This document shows positions 34,646 to 44,399 of a stretch of DNA of 64,000 nucleotides, piece after piece. The notes under the pieces were generated by a model that worked only from the letters and a program-made list of their open reading frames with translations, was not told the DNA's origin and made no database searches. A program made the position numbers and the translations under genes. Each line of letters starts with the position of its first letter. Within the stretch, counting starts at the first letter, position 1. The DNA is from Rutidosis leptorrhynchoides (lineage: Eukaryota > Streptophyta > Magnoliopsida > Asterales > Asteraceae), in NCBI RefSeq assembly GCF_046630445.1, contig NC_092333.1, positions 714,255,001 to 714,319,000 of the forward strand. The letters run 5' to 3'.

Positions 34646-35862
34646 TGATCTTGGAATCGAGTGACCATCGGTGACAGGTGATCGATGTCGAAGGGTCGAC
34701 CAAAAATAGCCTAATTACTCTAACTTAGCTAGGGTAAGCAGGATTCGTTCCACGGGAAGTTATGGTTAACAAGCAAGCAATTTCCAGATTGAGTTGTTGG
34801 TTTAACTAAAGACTACTTAGATTAATCACTACTTAAAACTTAAACTTAAACTAGTGTGCAGTTGAAAAGATTGAAATGTAAACAATGAGAGTAAAGCCTT
34901 TATCCTTTCACAATCTCAATTTGACATGTATTCATTCAAACAAGCATTATGTTTATCAATCGTTGATCAAATCTCATAGACAAGATTTCTTGAGTTCATT
35001 ACTTCTATTATTTTGGGATTAAACTATGCAATCTAAACAAGGTGTCTTTATCCCTAATCTAATGAACTCTAAGTTGGATCAAGAACACACCGTTAAATCA
35101 CAATAATTTAACTTGCAATAACAAAACATAGAACTTGCATTAATCAGCAATCAACTTGATTCACAATATCATAATTCAAAAGTATTAAACATCACAAATC
35201 ACATAATCTTGAATGAAATCATACATGTTTTAATTGTTCATGGAAAGGATAAAGTTTAGAAGACTAGCCAAGCATGTTGGTGATGATAATCATTGAGTTT
35301 CTTGAAGATTGCATGATGAACACACCTTAATCTTGACTTGAATCCTTGAATAATGATGATTGGATGGTGTTTTGATGTGTTTGGGAGTGTTTTCTGCTGC
35401 CAAAACTGATGGAAAAAAGGTTCGTTTCGTAACCCTAGAGCTCCCTTTAAATAGGGGTTAGAAAACTTGGCCACAAAGCTAATTTTCGTATTTCCTGACA
35501 CCAGTTTTTCTGGCCTGGCGTATTTTACGACGGATATGGCGTATTTTACACCAATGTAAAATCTCCTAGGCGTATTTTTACGCCTGAAATAGACCTCCTG
35601 TTCTGCGTAGACCTGAGACATGGCGTATTTTACCCTAAAATGGCGTATTTTACGCCAATGCAAATTTCCTGATCACTCTTTAAGCTCTCAAATCTTGTCC
35701 ATAATCCACTTTAAACTGCTGTTTTGTACCATATTTTGCGCCAACATCTTTCTTACCTGTAAAACATAAAACCACATCAAAGTATCTTCTTTTTCACTCA
35801 CACATAGTTAATTTTGCGTATTTAAACATAAAATGATCGTGACAAATAAGGAACGATCAACA
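34646..35862 (-). repeat. Athila-like solo LTR in the second LINE
   Basis: Element sense starts TGTTGATCGTTCC and ends in ATCA. It contains a segment resembling one in the Athila LTR of this window (GGATTCGTTCCACGGGAA on the plus strand near 34740-34757, compare GGTTCGTTCCACAGGGAA near 11889). A TATA-like box (CTATTTAAAGG in element sense, near 35445-35455) lies downstream of an array of GGCGTATTTTACGCC-type palindromes (35517-35656). The internal region is absent. The flanking 5-mers do not match, so the edges are less certain. Confidence 0.68.
35517..35656. repeat. Array of five GGCGTA-TTT-TACGCC palindromic motifs
   Basis: Motifs at 35517-35531, 35538-35552, 35569-35584, 35622-35636 and 35642-35656. 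Centre-to-centre distances are 21, 31.5, 52.5 and 20 bp, close to 2, 3, 5 and 2 turns of DNA. Two are perfect in the arms, three carry one or two differences. Confidence 0.85.
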
Positions 35863-36400
35863 GGAACATGGTCGTGGTTCAGGAATTAATTTCAAAGATT
35901 GGGCAGGTAAGTCTATCACAAGATATGGACTCGTGGCAATGGACGATTGGAACCGACTTGAACTTCTCTGTCGCTAGTAGCCGGAATCACATAGACGATT
36001 TCATACTGTCATCGACCGAGCCGGCTACAAGATGGTATAGTTGCTTCCCACGAAAAAATAAATGTTCTTTTATGGAGGATATCAAGAGACCGTTTACCAA
36101 CGAGGCAAAACTTATCTAGAATATGTGTGGAGATAGATCATATTTTATGTGCAATGTGTGGTGGGTGTATAGAGTCGAACAATCATGTATTTTTTAAGTG
36201 TGCAATCATGTTTTTGAAATCTTGCGTTTGTTTACGCTATAATCGCGAACGTAATATATCTGCTGCAACGTGCGGGCATACATCGCTCGTTTGGAACCAA
36301 TTCCCATAATTTCATCATACGTCACATCCACAGTCTAAGCAAAAGATTACAAATTTTAGATTAATTTGCACAAGGAGCATCATACTTGGTATATTAAACT

Positions 36401-37740
36401 AGCTTGAAAAGTAGTGGTAAAATGGATGGGTCATGCAATCGGGTCACGGGTCAAAATGATCAATTTTTCTACCGGGTCATCCCAAAACCATGTTGTCTAC
36501 AAAATATATATAACGTGTTCTTTTATCAGAATTTTGTTACTGCATTAATACTACGATTCACCCTTTCAAATTTTTACCTCTACTATTTTGACAGATTAAA
36601 GGTCAAGAATGAGTACCTTGTGATGCCAAAAAATCGCTGTTTGAAAAAAAAAAAACTGTTAGTAGTTCCATGACCAACATCATCATAATGCCATAACACC
36701 GCCTAAAAATTAGTTAAAAGATGTCGAAAACTAGAAATCTTGAGAGGTACAATAAAAACTAACCTCGGAGGGAGAAATCTTTGAGCTTTTTTTCCCGACA
36801 ATTGTCATATAAATTGGTGGAAACGTTAGTTTTTTGCAAACTTGCAGCCAGTGAATAAGCACAACTGAAGGCTCGCAAGTTTGTTGCGAAGCTTTGATCT
36901 TGCAATTTTTGTTTAAAAAGCAAGTAGTCGGCATCGAACACCCTCATTTGCCACGCACGCACGCGCTTTCAGAAGGAAACCCGAATCACATTGTAGGAAC
37001 CCGATCCTTAAACCATCCCGAGGGGCAAGCAGACCGGGTTTAATTCCTGAATGGATCCTGGAGAAACAACCCCTAGGGTCAATCTGGAGTTCCATCTTTC
37101 AGGCAGATTGATTAATAGGATGGGTAGAGCGAGGCTTAAACCCATGACATAAACCCAAGCCTCACACACAAGGTATAGGGTATGGGTATTCATTTCACTA
37201 GAAACTTAAGTTAAAAATAAGGGTCAATCTGTATGTAGGATACCCGACTTGTATACAAGACATTTTCTACACTATAATTCATTAATGTCATCTTTGATGA
37301 TTCTGAAATTGAGCTTTCCATTCTAGATTGATCTTATGCAAGGTATATCTCAAGTTTAGACTAAAAGTCAGTTTAAGAAAAGTAAGTCAAACTGATGAAT
37401 AAAGATTTTCAATCTAAGCTTAAAACGCTGAATTCATACACGAATTGAATCGTACTGCCGTCATATGTAATTGTTAATTAAATATTTGTGCTTGAAACAA
37501 CTAAAACTATATAAAATCCAAAATGGAAGTAAGAACCGAGGCCGAATCATAGGAAAATTCCCGGCAATATTGTGGAGAAGCAAACACATTTAAAGGGAAA
37601 ATGTATTTATCTTACAATATAATAAATTAGATACTACGTACATGTTTATCATTCATGATAAATAAAGTAAAATTTACTCTATAATTTATTTGTGTAATAT
37701 ACGAGTAGTTTTCTACTTTAGTAGAGAAGAGAAGCAGTGA
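36401..37740. other. Intergenic region downstream of the F-box gene
   Basis: No gene recognised. 36950-37200 has a higher GC content and a B-box-like GGGTTTAATTCCT (about 37037), perhaps an old SINE fragment. The last 150 bp are likely the F-box gene's 3' UTR. Confidence 0.5.
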
Positions 37741-39030
37741 TCATCTGTTGTTGATTGAACGGCGAAGGATCGAAGAAAACGTAGGTTGATATAGTCGAAT
37801 ATTTGTAGTTGTAGCTAGATAACCCTGATAAATAAAGTTGGCTTCATGCAAAACGCCCTGTTTTAAGCGGTAAATAAACAAGCGTCTCCGACAAGTAGTG
37901 TCTGTTATTAATAAGTCGCCTGCATCCTTGTTCCAGTATCCTATAACTTTTATAAACGTATTATGACGAAGAGGAGGTTTTCTATCAAATCGGCAATGGA
38001 GGACCCAACATTTTGTTTCATGATTCAGTAGCCACACCTCTATGCAGGACGTGTGTCTCGTGCTGATATCATCATATACAAGTCCAACTTGACCATCTAG
38101 ATCAACCAAATGCTCCCTACCCATACGAATAAGTGTATTACGAGGATCTATCAACCCAAATTCCTCTTTTGTCAGGTCAAAACATACTACTTTACCTACT
38201 GCATTAGACGGCCAATATTCAAGTAAAATACTAACCAACCAGTGCAAACATCCATTAGCAAATACAGCTTCACCACTTATGGGATACGCTGGAAGTGCGG
38301 GTATCTTCCGCCATGATGATGATGATGATGATGAGTTGGCGGTGCCACCCAATACAACATCATGTACCACGGTGCATAAATCCTCCTTCACTACATCATC
38401 ATCATCGTGATCGTACGACCTAATCTTGTCTTGATTTCGAAGCACAACACACACCATTTTGTAAGTATTGGTAGAATCATCATAACCAAGCCCACATGCC
38501 TCGCGTTCTTGAAATGCTGATGATGTACATGACCAAATTTTGATGGGTGGTAGCTTATAACATTTTCTCTTTAAAGGATTAATCACAAGTAAAACGGTGG
38601 ATCTGTCGTCGACGTTGTTGTCTTGTGATGAAAATATCAGACCCTTGCAGGAACCTAGAATTATGTCTTCTAGAATAAATCTAGGACCCCAGTCTTTACA
38701 GCCAAATTCCATATACGGTGGTGGATTCTTTGTTGCGATCACCACCTCTTCATGAGTTGTTGCAGATTTTTCTCCTTCATTAGTTACCAACATAGTGAGT
38801 GATGAAGATGCATACGGATATAGATCTAACTGGAACATCATGAGCATCGTGGGATCAACTTTCATAGCTCCTCGTTTGGCATTATGCATGGTTTCAAAGT
38901 ACGTATCATTAATATACTTGCACCATACCTTGCTTACACATTGAAAACGAGCCAAAGATTTTATAGGCATTCTAGACAGGATGTTGTATACGATGTCAAC
39001 CGGTAACTCATCACTACCTGTAATTGTCAT
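37741..39030 (-). CDS. F-box protein with F-box-associated domain
   Basis: Intronless gene, 429 residues from the preferred start (MTITGSDELP). Residues about 8-46 form an F-box (LPVDIVYNILSRMPIKSLAR, then VSKVWCKYI), expected to bind SKP1 in an SCF ubiquitin ligase. The rest resembles the plant F-box-associated (FBA, kelch-like) region: ILGSCKGLI, VINPLKRKCYKLPP, GLGYDDSTNTYKMV, WRKIPALP, GEAVFANGCLHWLV, VCFDLTKEEF, EVWLLNHETKCWV. An in-frame ATG 90 nt further up (39118-39120) would add 30 residues, but that extension is encoded largely by a TGCAA microsatellite and is unlikely. An Asp run and a Ser run come from trinucleotide repeats. The frame is complete, so this is probably a functional host gene; its target is unknown. 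Confidence 0.88.
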   Translation of the reverse strand: MTITGSDELPVDIVYNILSRMPIKSLARFQCVSKVWCKYINDTYFETMHNAKRGAMKVDPTMLMMFQLDLYPYASSSLTMLVTNEGEKSATTHEEVVIATKNPPPYMEFGCKDWGPRFILEDIILGSCKGLIFSSQDNNVDDRSTVLLVINPLKRKCYKLPPIKIWSCTSSAFQEREACGLGYDDSTNTYKMVCVVLRNQDKIRSYDHDDDDVVKEDLCTVVHDVVLGGTANSSSSSSSWRKIPALPAYPISGEAVFANGCLHWLVSILLEYWPSNAVGKVVCFDLTKEEFGLIDPRNTLIRMGREHLVDLDGQVGLVYDDISTRHTSCIEVWLLNHETKCWVLHCRFDRKPPLRHNTFIKVIGYWNKDAGDLLITDTTCRRRLFIYRLKQGVLHEANFIYQGYLATTTNIRLYQPTFSSILRRSINNR

Positions 39031-39090
39031 CGATATAGCACGAGTTGGGTTTTTTTGTTTTTTATGATGATGATAAAAAGAAAACCCCCC

Positions 39091-39125
39091 TGCAATGCAA
39101 TGCAATGCAATGCAATGCAATGCAA
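39091..39125. repeat. (TGCAA)7 microsatellite in F-box gene 5' region
   Basis: Seven perfect copies of TGCAA about 60 bp upstream of the preferred F-box start. Changes in copy number would alter the length and frame of any upstream translation. Confidence 0.95.
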
Positions 39126-39214
39126 TACGTCAGAATTTAGAATTGGTTTTATTTTGAACAACCGAAAAAAAAATCACGAATCTATTGAATTGAATACAAG
39201 GGTGGTGATCAAAG

Positions 39215-40830
39215 TAGAGGTGTTGCTTAAGACGCATCACAGACACACACACTAGGCTGGCTACTGTTGCAGCAACACCATGGTGGTCGTACATATACAT
39301 ACTTCTTTCACCACCATATCTTTTTTTTTTTTTTTTTTTTTTTTTGAAAATTATATAAAGAAAAAAGCAAGATATAATATGATCAGAAAAAAAAAAGGGC
39401 AAGATATAATATGTAAGTGTGTGTATTTCGAAAGAGATTAATACTAGATTGCTTTCTCCATTAATTAACTAATATGAGCTAGCTCCTAGCTAGCTAACCT
39501 TGGCGTTTTGGATACCCGAGAATTCACATCACATCACATAACGTTTCACAATTATTATTTAGTATGATGATAAAGACACAAACTTTAAACACAAAAACAT
39601 ACTTATATATATATAAATTTCGTACCTGAAGTTTCCATCTTTTTGAGAGGGTTGCGGATATCAGTATTCTCCAGGGGATTGTGATTGTGGCAAGATTTTG
39701 CCTCTTTTACTTTTCTTCTTCTTCTTTTGTAAACGTTGTTGCAACAACGGACGATAGCGGTGTCAGGTACGATGGGGTTTGCTTGTTCCATGTGGTGGTA
39801 AAGAAATCTGTGCCCATCAATCAATCAAATGAAAGAAACACTAACAACTTTACCAACAACCAATTATTAAAACCAGTTAGAAAAATTTTGGGTGACTGTG
39901 ATGTTTCATAAACACAAAGTCAATTTACAAAATCAAAACATATCAAATCAAATCAAATCAAATCTTCAGAATATATTGAAATCCTCATATTATAATCACC
40001 AATCAAAATAAATAGAGTGACTATGATGTTACACTTGCAATCAATCGAGTGTAGTAAACTTCTTCAGTCCCCTGCGAATCAAGCCCTGCTACTTGTGAAT
40101 CGTTCTAGGTTTCAGAATCGAGAGGTGTAACTAATTATTGATTCTCACTAAATAATAATGAGGGCTGAAGATGTTGGTACCAATTGGGGTTCTGCTTAAC
40201 GTCGGAGTCCTAATATTTGGTGATTACGGATTGAATTGGGTTTTAATAAGCGATTTCTAATTCTAATTCGGTTTTTGCCTTCTATTACCAAATTCCAAAT
40301 ATATATATTTTTGATTTTGAGCCAATTTCATATTTCACCCTTGGTAAACTTATAAATTACATAATTCACCACTATTTTTATTTCCAAATATATTTTTGAT
40401 CGATCTACCACTATTTAATGCCATCTTCCTAAAATATCCTCAAATAAATTTTAACATAAAATTTATGTAAAACATCATTTAAGGGTATTTTAATAAACTT
40501 ATGTGGATATATCAAAAATAGATTTGTAAATATCACTACTATTTTGGTACGGTTCAGTTTCGGTTTTGATTAAATTCAGTTTTGGTTCGGTTATCGGTTT
40601 TACATTTAAAGTAAAAAAAACGCGGAAATTAAACTAAATAAATCTAAAAATCGAAAACGAAATCGATGAACACCCTAATTATTATTTATTAATGTATGAA
40701 TTTGGTTGGAGTAATTGGGTCGTAAAATTGTTACAAAGTCTTTACTTTTCTGTAAACGGGTGTAAGATAAAAATGAAAGGAATGCTATTTTGAGCGGGCT
40801 CGATAATTTAGGATTAAGTTGTGGAGTGAA
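39215..40830 (-). pseudogene. Duplicated gene remnant, copy 2
   Basis: Collinear with 21077-22490. The exon-like block is 39626-39807, read on the minus strand, with an intact acceptor (GGCACAG) and donor (CAG|GTA). Compared with copy 1 it has extra bases that change the frame. The upstream block (about 40070-40135) has CAGGGGA where copy 1 has a donor CAGGTGA. It lies just upstream of the F-box gene on the same strand. Function unknown. A T-run (39319-39345) and scattered indels mark it as decaying. Confidence 0.5.
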
Positions 40831-40901
40831 TGAATTGTTACTGGGCTAGTCAAGTTTAAGGGTTCTGTTGGGCTTAAATGGTTACGAGCTTACTAATATT
40901 T

Positions 40902-41040
40902 GACTATCTTGAAACAACTTTTTTATATCATTGGACCGTAGGTTTATTGACCTTTTACTTTCGGTGTATTTGACATCTTGAAACAACTTATTTATATCAT
41001 TCGACCATAGTTTTATTGGCCTTCTGGTATATTCGACTCA
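40902..41040. repeat. Two-copy tandem repeat, 70-bp period
   Basis: Two copies of a unit containing ATCTTGAAACAACTT and TATATCATT.GACC, starting at 40902 and 40972. The rest of 40830-41700 is AT-rich intergenic DNA with TTTTGGTAT-type short repeats and no recognised gene. Confidence 0.75.
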
Positions 41041-41710
41041 AAAGTTACTTTTTAATACAAAATTTGACTACTTTTTGGAATACTTTTTTGTAGATATTAA
41101 TACTTTCGGTATTATCGATATCTTACTTTTTGGTATACCTTTGTACTTCTCGGCGTTACCATACTATTTCGATGTACATTCCTATTTTTTGGTATCACCG
41201 AAAAGCTTTGCTTTTTATCTGTGTAAAAGATATTACTTTTTAGTATAGTACCGTAAACTCTATTGTGATCATATTTGAGAAATATTGTGCGCTTGAAAAT
41301 TGTTGACTAAGGCTGACAGCAAGCGAGACAATTATTTATATTATCTATCTATATATCTATTTATCTTCTTTTATATATATATATATATCCATCTATCATA
41401 ACATCATATAAAAGTAAGACAAAATTACCAAAATCGTCCATATGTTTGGTCATTTTAAGGCAAATAGTCCCTCTCATTGGATTAAATTTAGTCCTTAAAT
41501 TGCATTTTTTATCCCCAAAATAGTCCTCGCGTTAACGTCTATTAAAACTCGCCGTTAAACTAAGGCTTGTGCTAGTCACGTGACATTTTGATTACCCAAT
41601 CTATTTCTAATAAAAAAATCCTCAAAATCCCATTTGAAATTCGATCCAAAACCCTAATCAGTTCGTCGTGTTTCCACAACCAAAAATCCCCAAAATCAAC
41701 CTTCGATCCA

Positions 41711-41982
41711 ATGAATGTGTATTGTGTTTATGGTAGTTTGTCCATTATTCGTACGTCTTCGACAGCAAAGAATCCAGACCGAAGATTCTATTGCTGTGCT
41801 AGAAAGGTTAGTTTGTTCATTGAATGCTACAGACCAAAGATTCTATTGACATGTTAACTAATATACTACAGGAAGGAAAAAGTTGCGGTTTCATTGGATG
41901 AGTGGATCCTCCGGTTGAAGATATATTACAAGAAAAGGATGTTGAATTACTAAGATGGAAGAAATTTGTTTTTGTTAGCTGA
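41711..41982 (+). pseudogene. GRF-type zinc-finger gene fragment
   Basis: Two exons, 41711-41806 and 41872-41982, joined by a 65-bp GT-AG intron. Exon 1 encodes MNVYCVYGSLSIIRTSST then NPDRRFYCC, and exon 2 begins EGKSCGFIG, matching the plant GRF zinc-finger pattern (C..G..S..RTS.T..NP.RRF..C ... CGF..W.DPP). The conserved Trp after CGFIG is replaced by a TGA stop, after which the frame continues VDPPVEDILQEKDVELLRWK. So it is probably a pseudogene or a very short protein. GRF modules bind single-stranded nucleic acid and are common in small plant proteins of unknown role. A long T-run follows at 41987-42030. Confidence 0.6.
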
Positions 41983-41985
41983 TTG

Positions 41986-42031
<46 letters not shown>

Positions 42032-42539
42032 GTATTTCAATTAGATTGTAGTTCATTTGTAATGTGATAGTTTGATCCGTAATGTAACTCAAGATTATCT
42101 TGCAACTCAATAAGAATCCATTTGTTTTTGTTACTGTATTTTGTGCAGACCATGTGTATGCATTTTCACTGTTTTTTTGTTCTTCAAAAGTGAATCAAAA
42201 GTGACTAAACATGTGATAGTGTACGTATTTTATGCAGATCGTGTGTATGTATTTTGTGCAGACCAATTGTATGTATTTTGTGCTAACCAAAAGTGACCAC
42301 TGATTTATTGAACTAGTATTGCTTTGCTACACTGTTGTGCAGACCATTTTGTGCAGTTTTGAGTAACTTCAATTCTTGAGTCACATTTTTTGTAGTTTTG
42401 AGTCAAAACAAAAGGGACACCATTGTGCAGACCAGACCATTCAATACAAAAGTGACAAAAAAATGTGGTCAAAACAGAAGTAGTATTCAACATTAAAGAA
42501 ACTACATTCCAAAAGTGGTATTCAACGGCGTCATCATCA

Positions 42540-42651
42540 ACAACAACAGCAGCTGCTGCTGCTGCTGCTGCTGCTGCTGCTACTGCTACCGCTACCGCTG
42601 CTGCTACCGCTGCTGCTACCGCTACTGCTACCGCTACTGCTACCACTACCA

Positions 42652-42704
<53 letters not shown>

Positions 42705-42705
42705 G
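42540..42705. repeat. Graded trinucleotide microsatellite
   Basis: A continuous trinucleotide tract that passes from GCT through mixed GCT/ACC/ACT to pure ACT. It makes long Ala, Thr or Tyr frames that are not genes. The rest of 42000-43150 is intergenic with TGTGTATGTATTTTGTGCAGACC-like short repeats. Confidence 0.9.
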
Positions 42706-43171
42706 GAGACCGTCAGACCGACTTACAAGAGAACTTCTGAACAAAAAGCTCCAGAGAAGCCTTAGGAAGGAACTTGTCTGGAAAACTTATACCCGCCCAC
42801 TTTCCTTCGAAATTTGAATTTGGTTTTAGACAGGAGACCATAATAATTATAAAGAGCTAAGGACAAGAACCATTTGAACCAATGTGTTTATGAATTGAAG
42901 AACTAGTTGTATCAAGTATGATCGCAAAAACGATGTAAATTAAAGAAATAAAGATCTTAAATAAAATGATCTATGAGACCGTAAACAATTTTTTTTTTAT
43001 TTTATTATTATTATTATTTTTTTTTTATAGAAAAAGAGACCGTAAGCATTAAAATTCATGTTATCAGGCTTTTCTTCAGGGCCCGTCACGTCTAATTTGG
43101 TGCCCTTGACGAGTGATGAAAAATTACCCCTCATAAAAAGATACTAGCTTAATCTATTACTACCTAAATAT

Positions 43172-43186
43172 TGACACCCTGTGTCA
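43172..43186. repeat. Helitron 5' subterminal palindrome
   Basis: TGACACCCTGTGTCA: six-base arms with a three-base loop, 19 nt inside the 5' end. It could form a hairpin in single-stranded DNA. Confidence 0.75.
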
Positions 43187-43279
43187 TAAATCAGGCTAAT
43201 TAATTCCTGCTCTTTATACCTACAATTCCAATTCCATACTAATAATTCCTACCTTTCCAATTTTAATACGTTTAATAAA

Positions 43280-43392
<113 letters not shown>

Positions 43393-43930
43393 TCATTCAA
43401 TTGTTACATAAAAAGGCAATATTTAGGTAGTACTCCGTAATACATTTTAAAATGATAAATTTATTTAATTAAATCCTTTTAACCCGCTACTGGCCACAAT
43501 TGTATCTCTCCACCGTTTCTTCTCCCTATTTGAGTTTAATTCCAGATTCATGGTGGACGGGTATGCAATTGCATCTCCTGCATGAACCCTACCTTCCCCC
43601 TAATTCAATCGTCCATCTCCCTTCATCCCAGATCTGTATCCGGTAACCCTAATTTTCCCAACGTGAGCCCTATTCAATTCCTATACTACAGTCAATTTTA
43701 ATTCAAGATTTGGTTTGCTAAAAAATTGGTCGGTTACTCTGTTTCATATTACTCCAATTCAATATCTGAATTGAATGTGGATGTTGTAGACCCCTTCGTT
43801 TATCCAATTGAATATCTTAATTCAATTCGTCTGTTGAACAGCCCATTGGTTTCCTGCATTACCAGTTAGATGTTTGGGATGGGTATAAATTGCAAGGTCA
43901 GTCAGTGTTGTATACAATATCACCTGCAAC

Positions 43931-44366
43931 CACTGTTGTAAACGGCGTCCGTTGCAACCGTTGCGACGCCCGTTGCGGCGTTTTGGTGAATAAACTGTTT
44001 CGACCCCGTCCCACTTTCTTATAAGCCGGTCAACGGTCAAAAGTCGGGTCAAATGCAGGAAAAATTGGGTCAACGCCGGTCAAAAGTCAGAAATTCGGTT
44101 AAAATCGGTCATAAGTCGGTCAAATCAATCAAAATTGACTTAGTTTAGTATTCTATTTTGTATTATATTAACACTAATAGCAATTATAGGTACAAACTTG
44201 TCTACGAAGGTTTTTTAGCTCTAAAATATGTGTAAATATATATCTATATATATAAAATTCAACATTAGTCAACATCCGTTTCGACCCCGTCTCGGCCCCT
44301 TTTTTCCGTTGCGACGTTTTGAGGTCATTACCGTTTCGGCCCCGTCTCGCGTCTTTTTCAACCTTG
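43931..44366. mobile_element. hAT-like MITE, family copy 2 (436 bp)
   Basis: Begins CACTGTTGTAAAC, ends TTTTTCAACCTTG, flanked by the 8-bp direct repeat CCTGCAAC (43923-43930 and 44367-44374). Same length and internal motif order as 31142-31578. It inserted into the Helitron 33 bp before the RPA-like start codon, so it postdates the Helitron's assembly at this point or was carried with it. Confidence 0.85.
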
Positions 44367-44399
44367 CCTGCAACAGAATATTAAATTAATAATATTACA

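Larger units (their letters stand above)
34200..36400 (+). mobile_element. Second L1-type LINE fragment (plus strand), split by a solo LTR
   Basis: Left part (about 34250-34640) encodes the RT C-terminal region (SIWVTVIKAIHGEEAGLDG, GNGRNIRFWHDSWFDDG). Right part (about 35865-36400) encodes the zf-RVT block (DLNFSVASSRNHIDD ... ILCAMCGGCIESNNHVFFKC) and the C-terminal tail. The two parts are collinear and are separated by the solo LTR at 34646-35862. Several frame changes and stops; dead copy. No clear poly(A) or target duplication seen. Confidence 0.82.

Noticed and set aside
36731-37193. Several overlapping minus-strand ORFs of 60-67 residues
   Set aside because: No domain, no conserved pattern and no splice logic; likely chance frames in intergenic DNA.
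39028-39120. Upstream ATG of the F-box gene as the true start
   Set aside because: The added 30 residues are encoded largely by a TGCAA microsatellite, and the F-box normally lies close to the N-terminus.
42305-42817. Poly-Ala, poly-Thr and poly-Tyr frames on both strands
   Set aside because: Produced by the trinucleotide microsatellite; no start context, domain or splice pattern.
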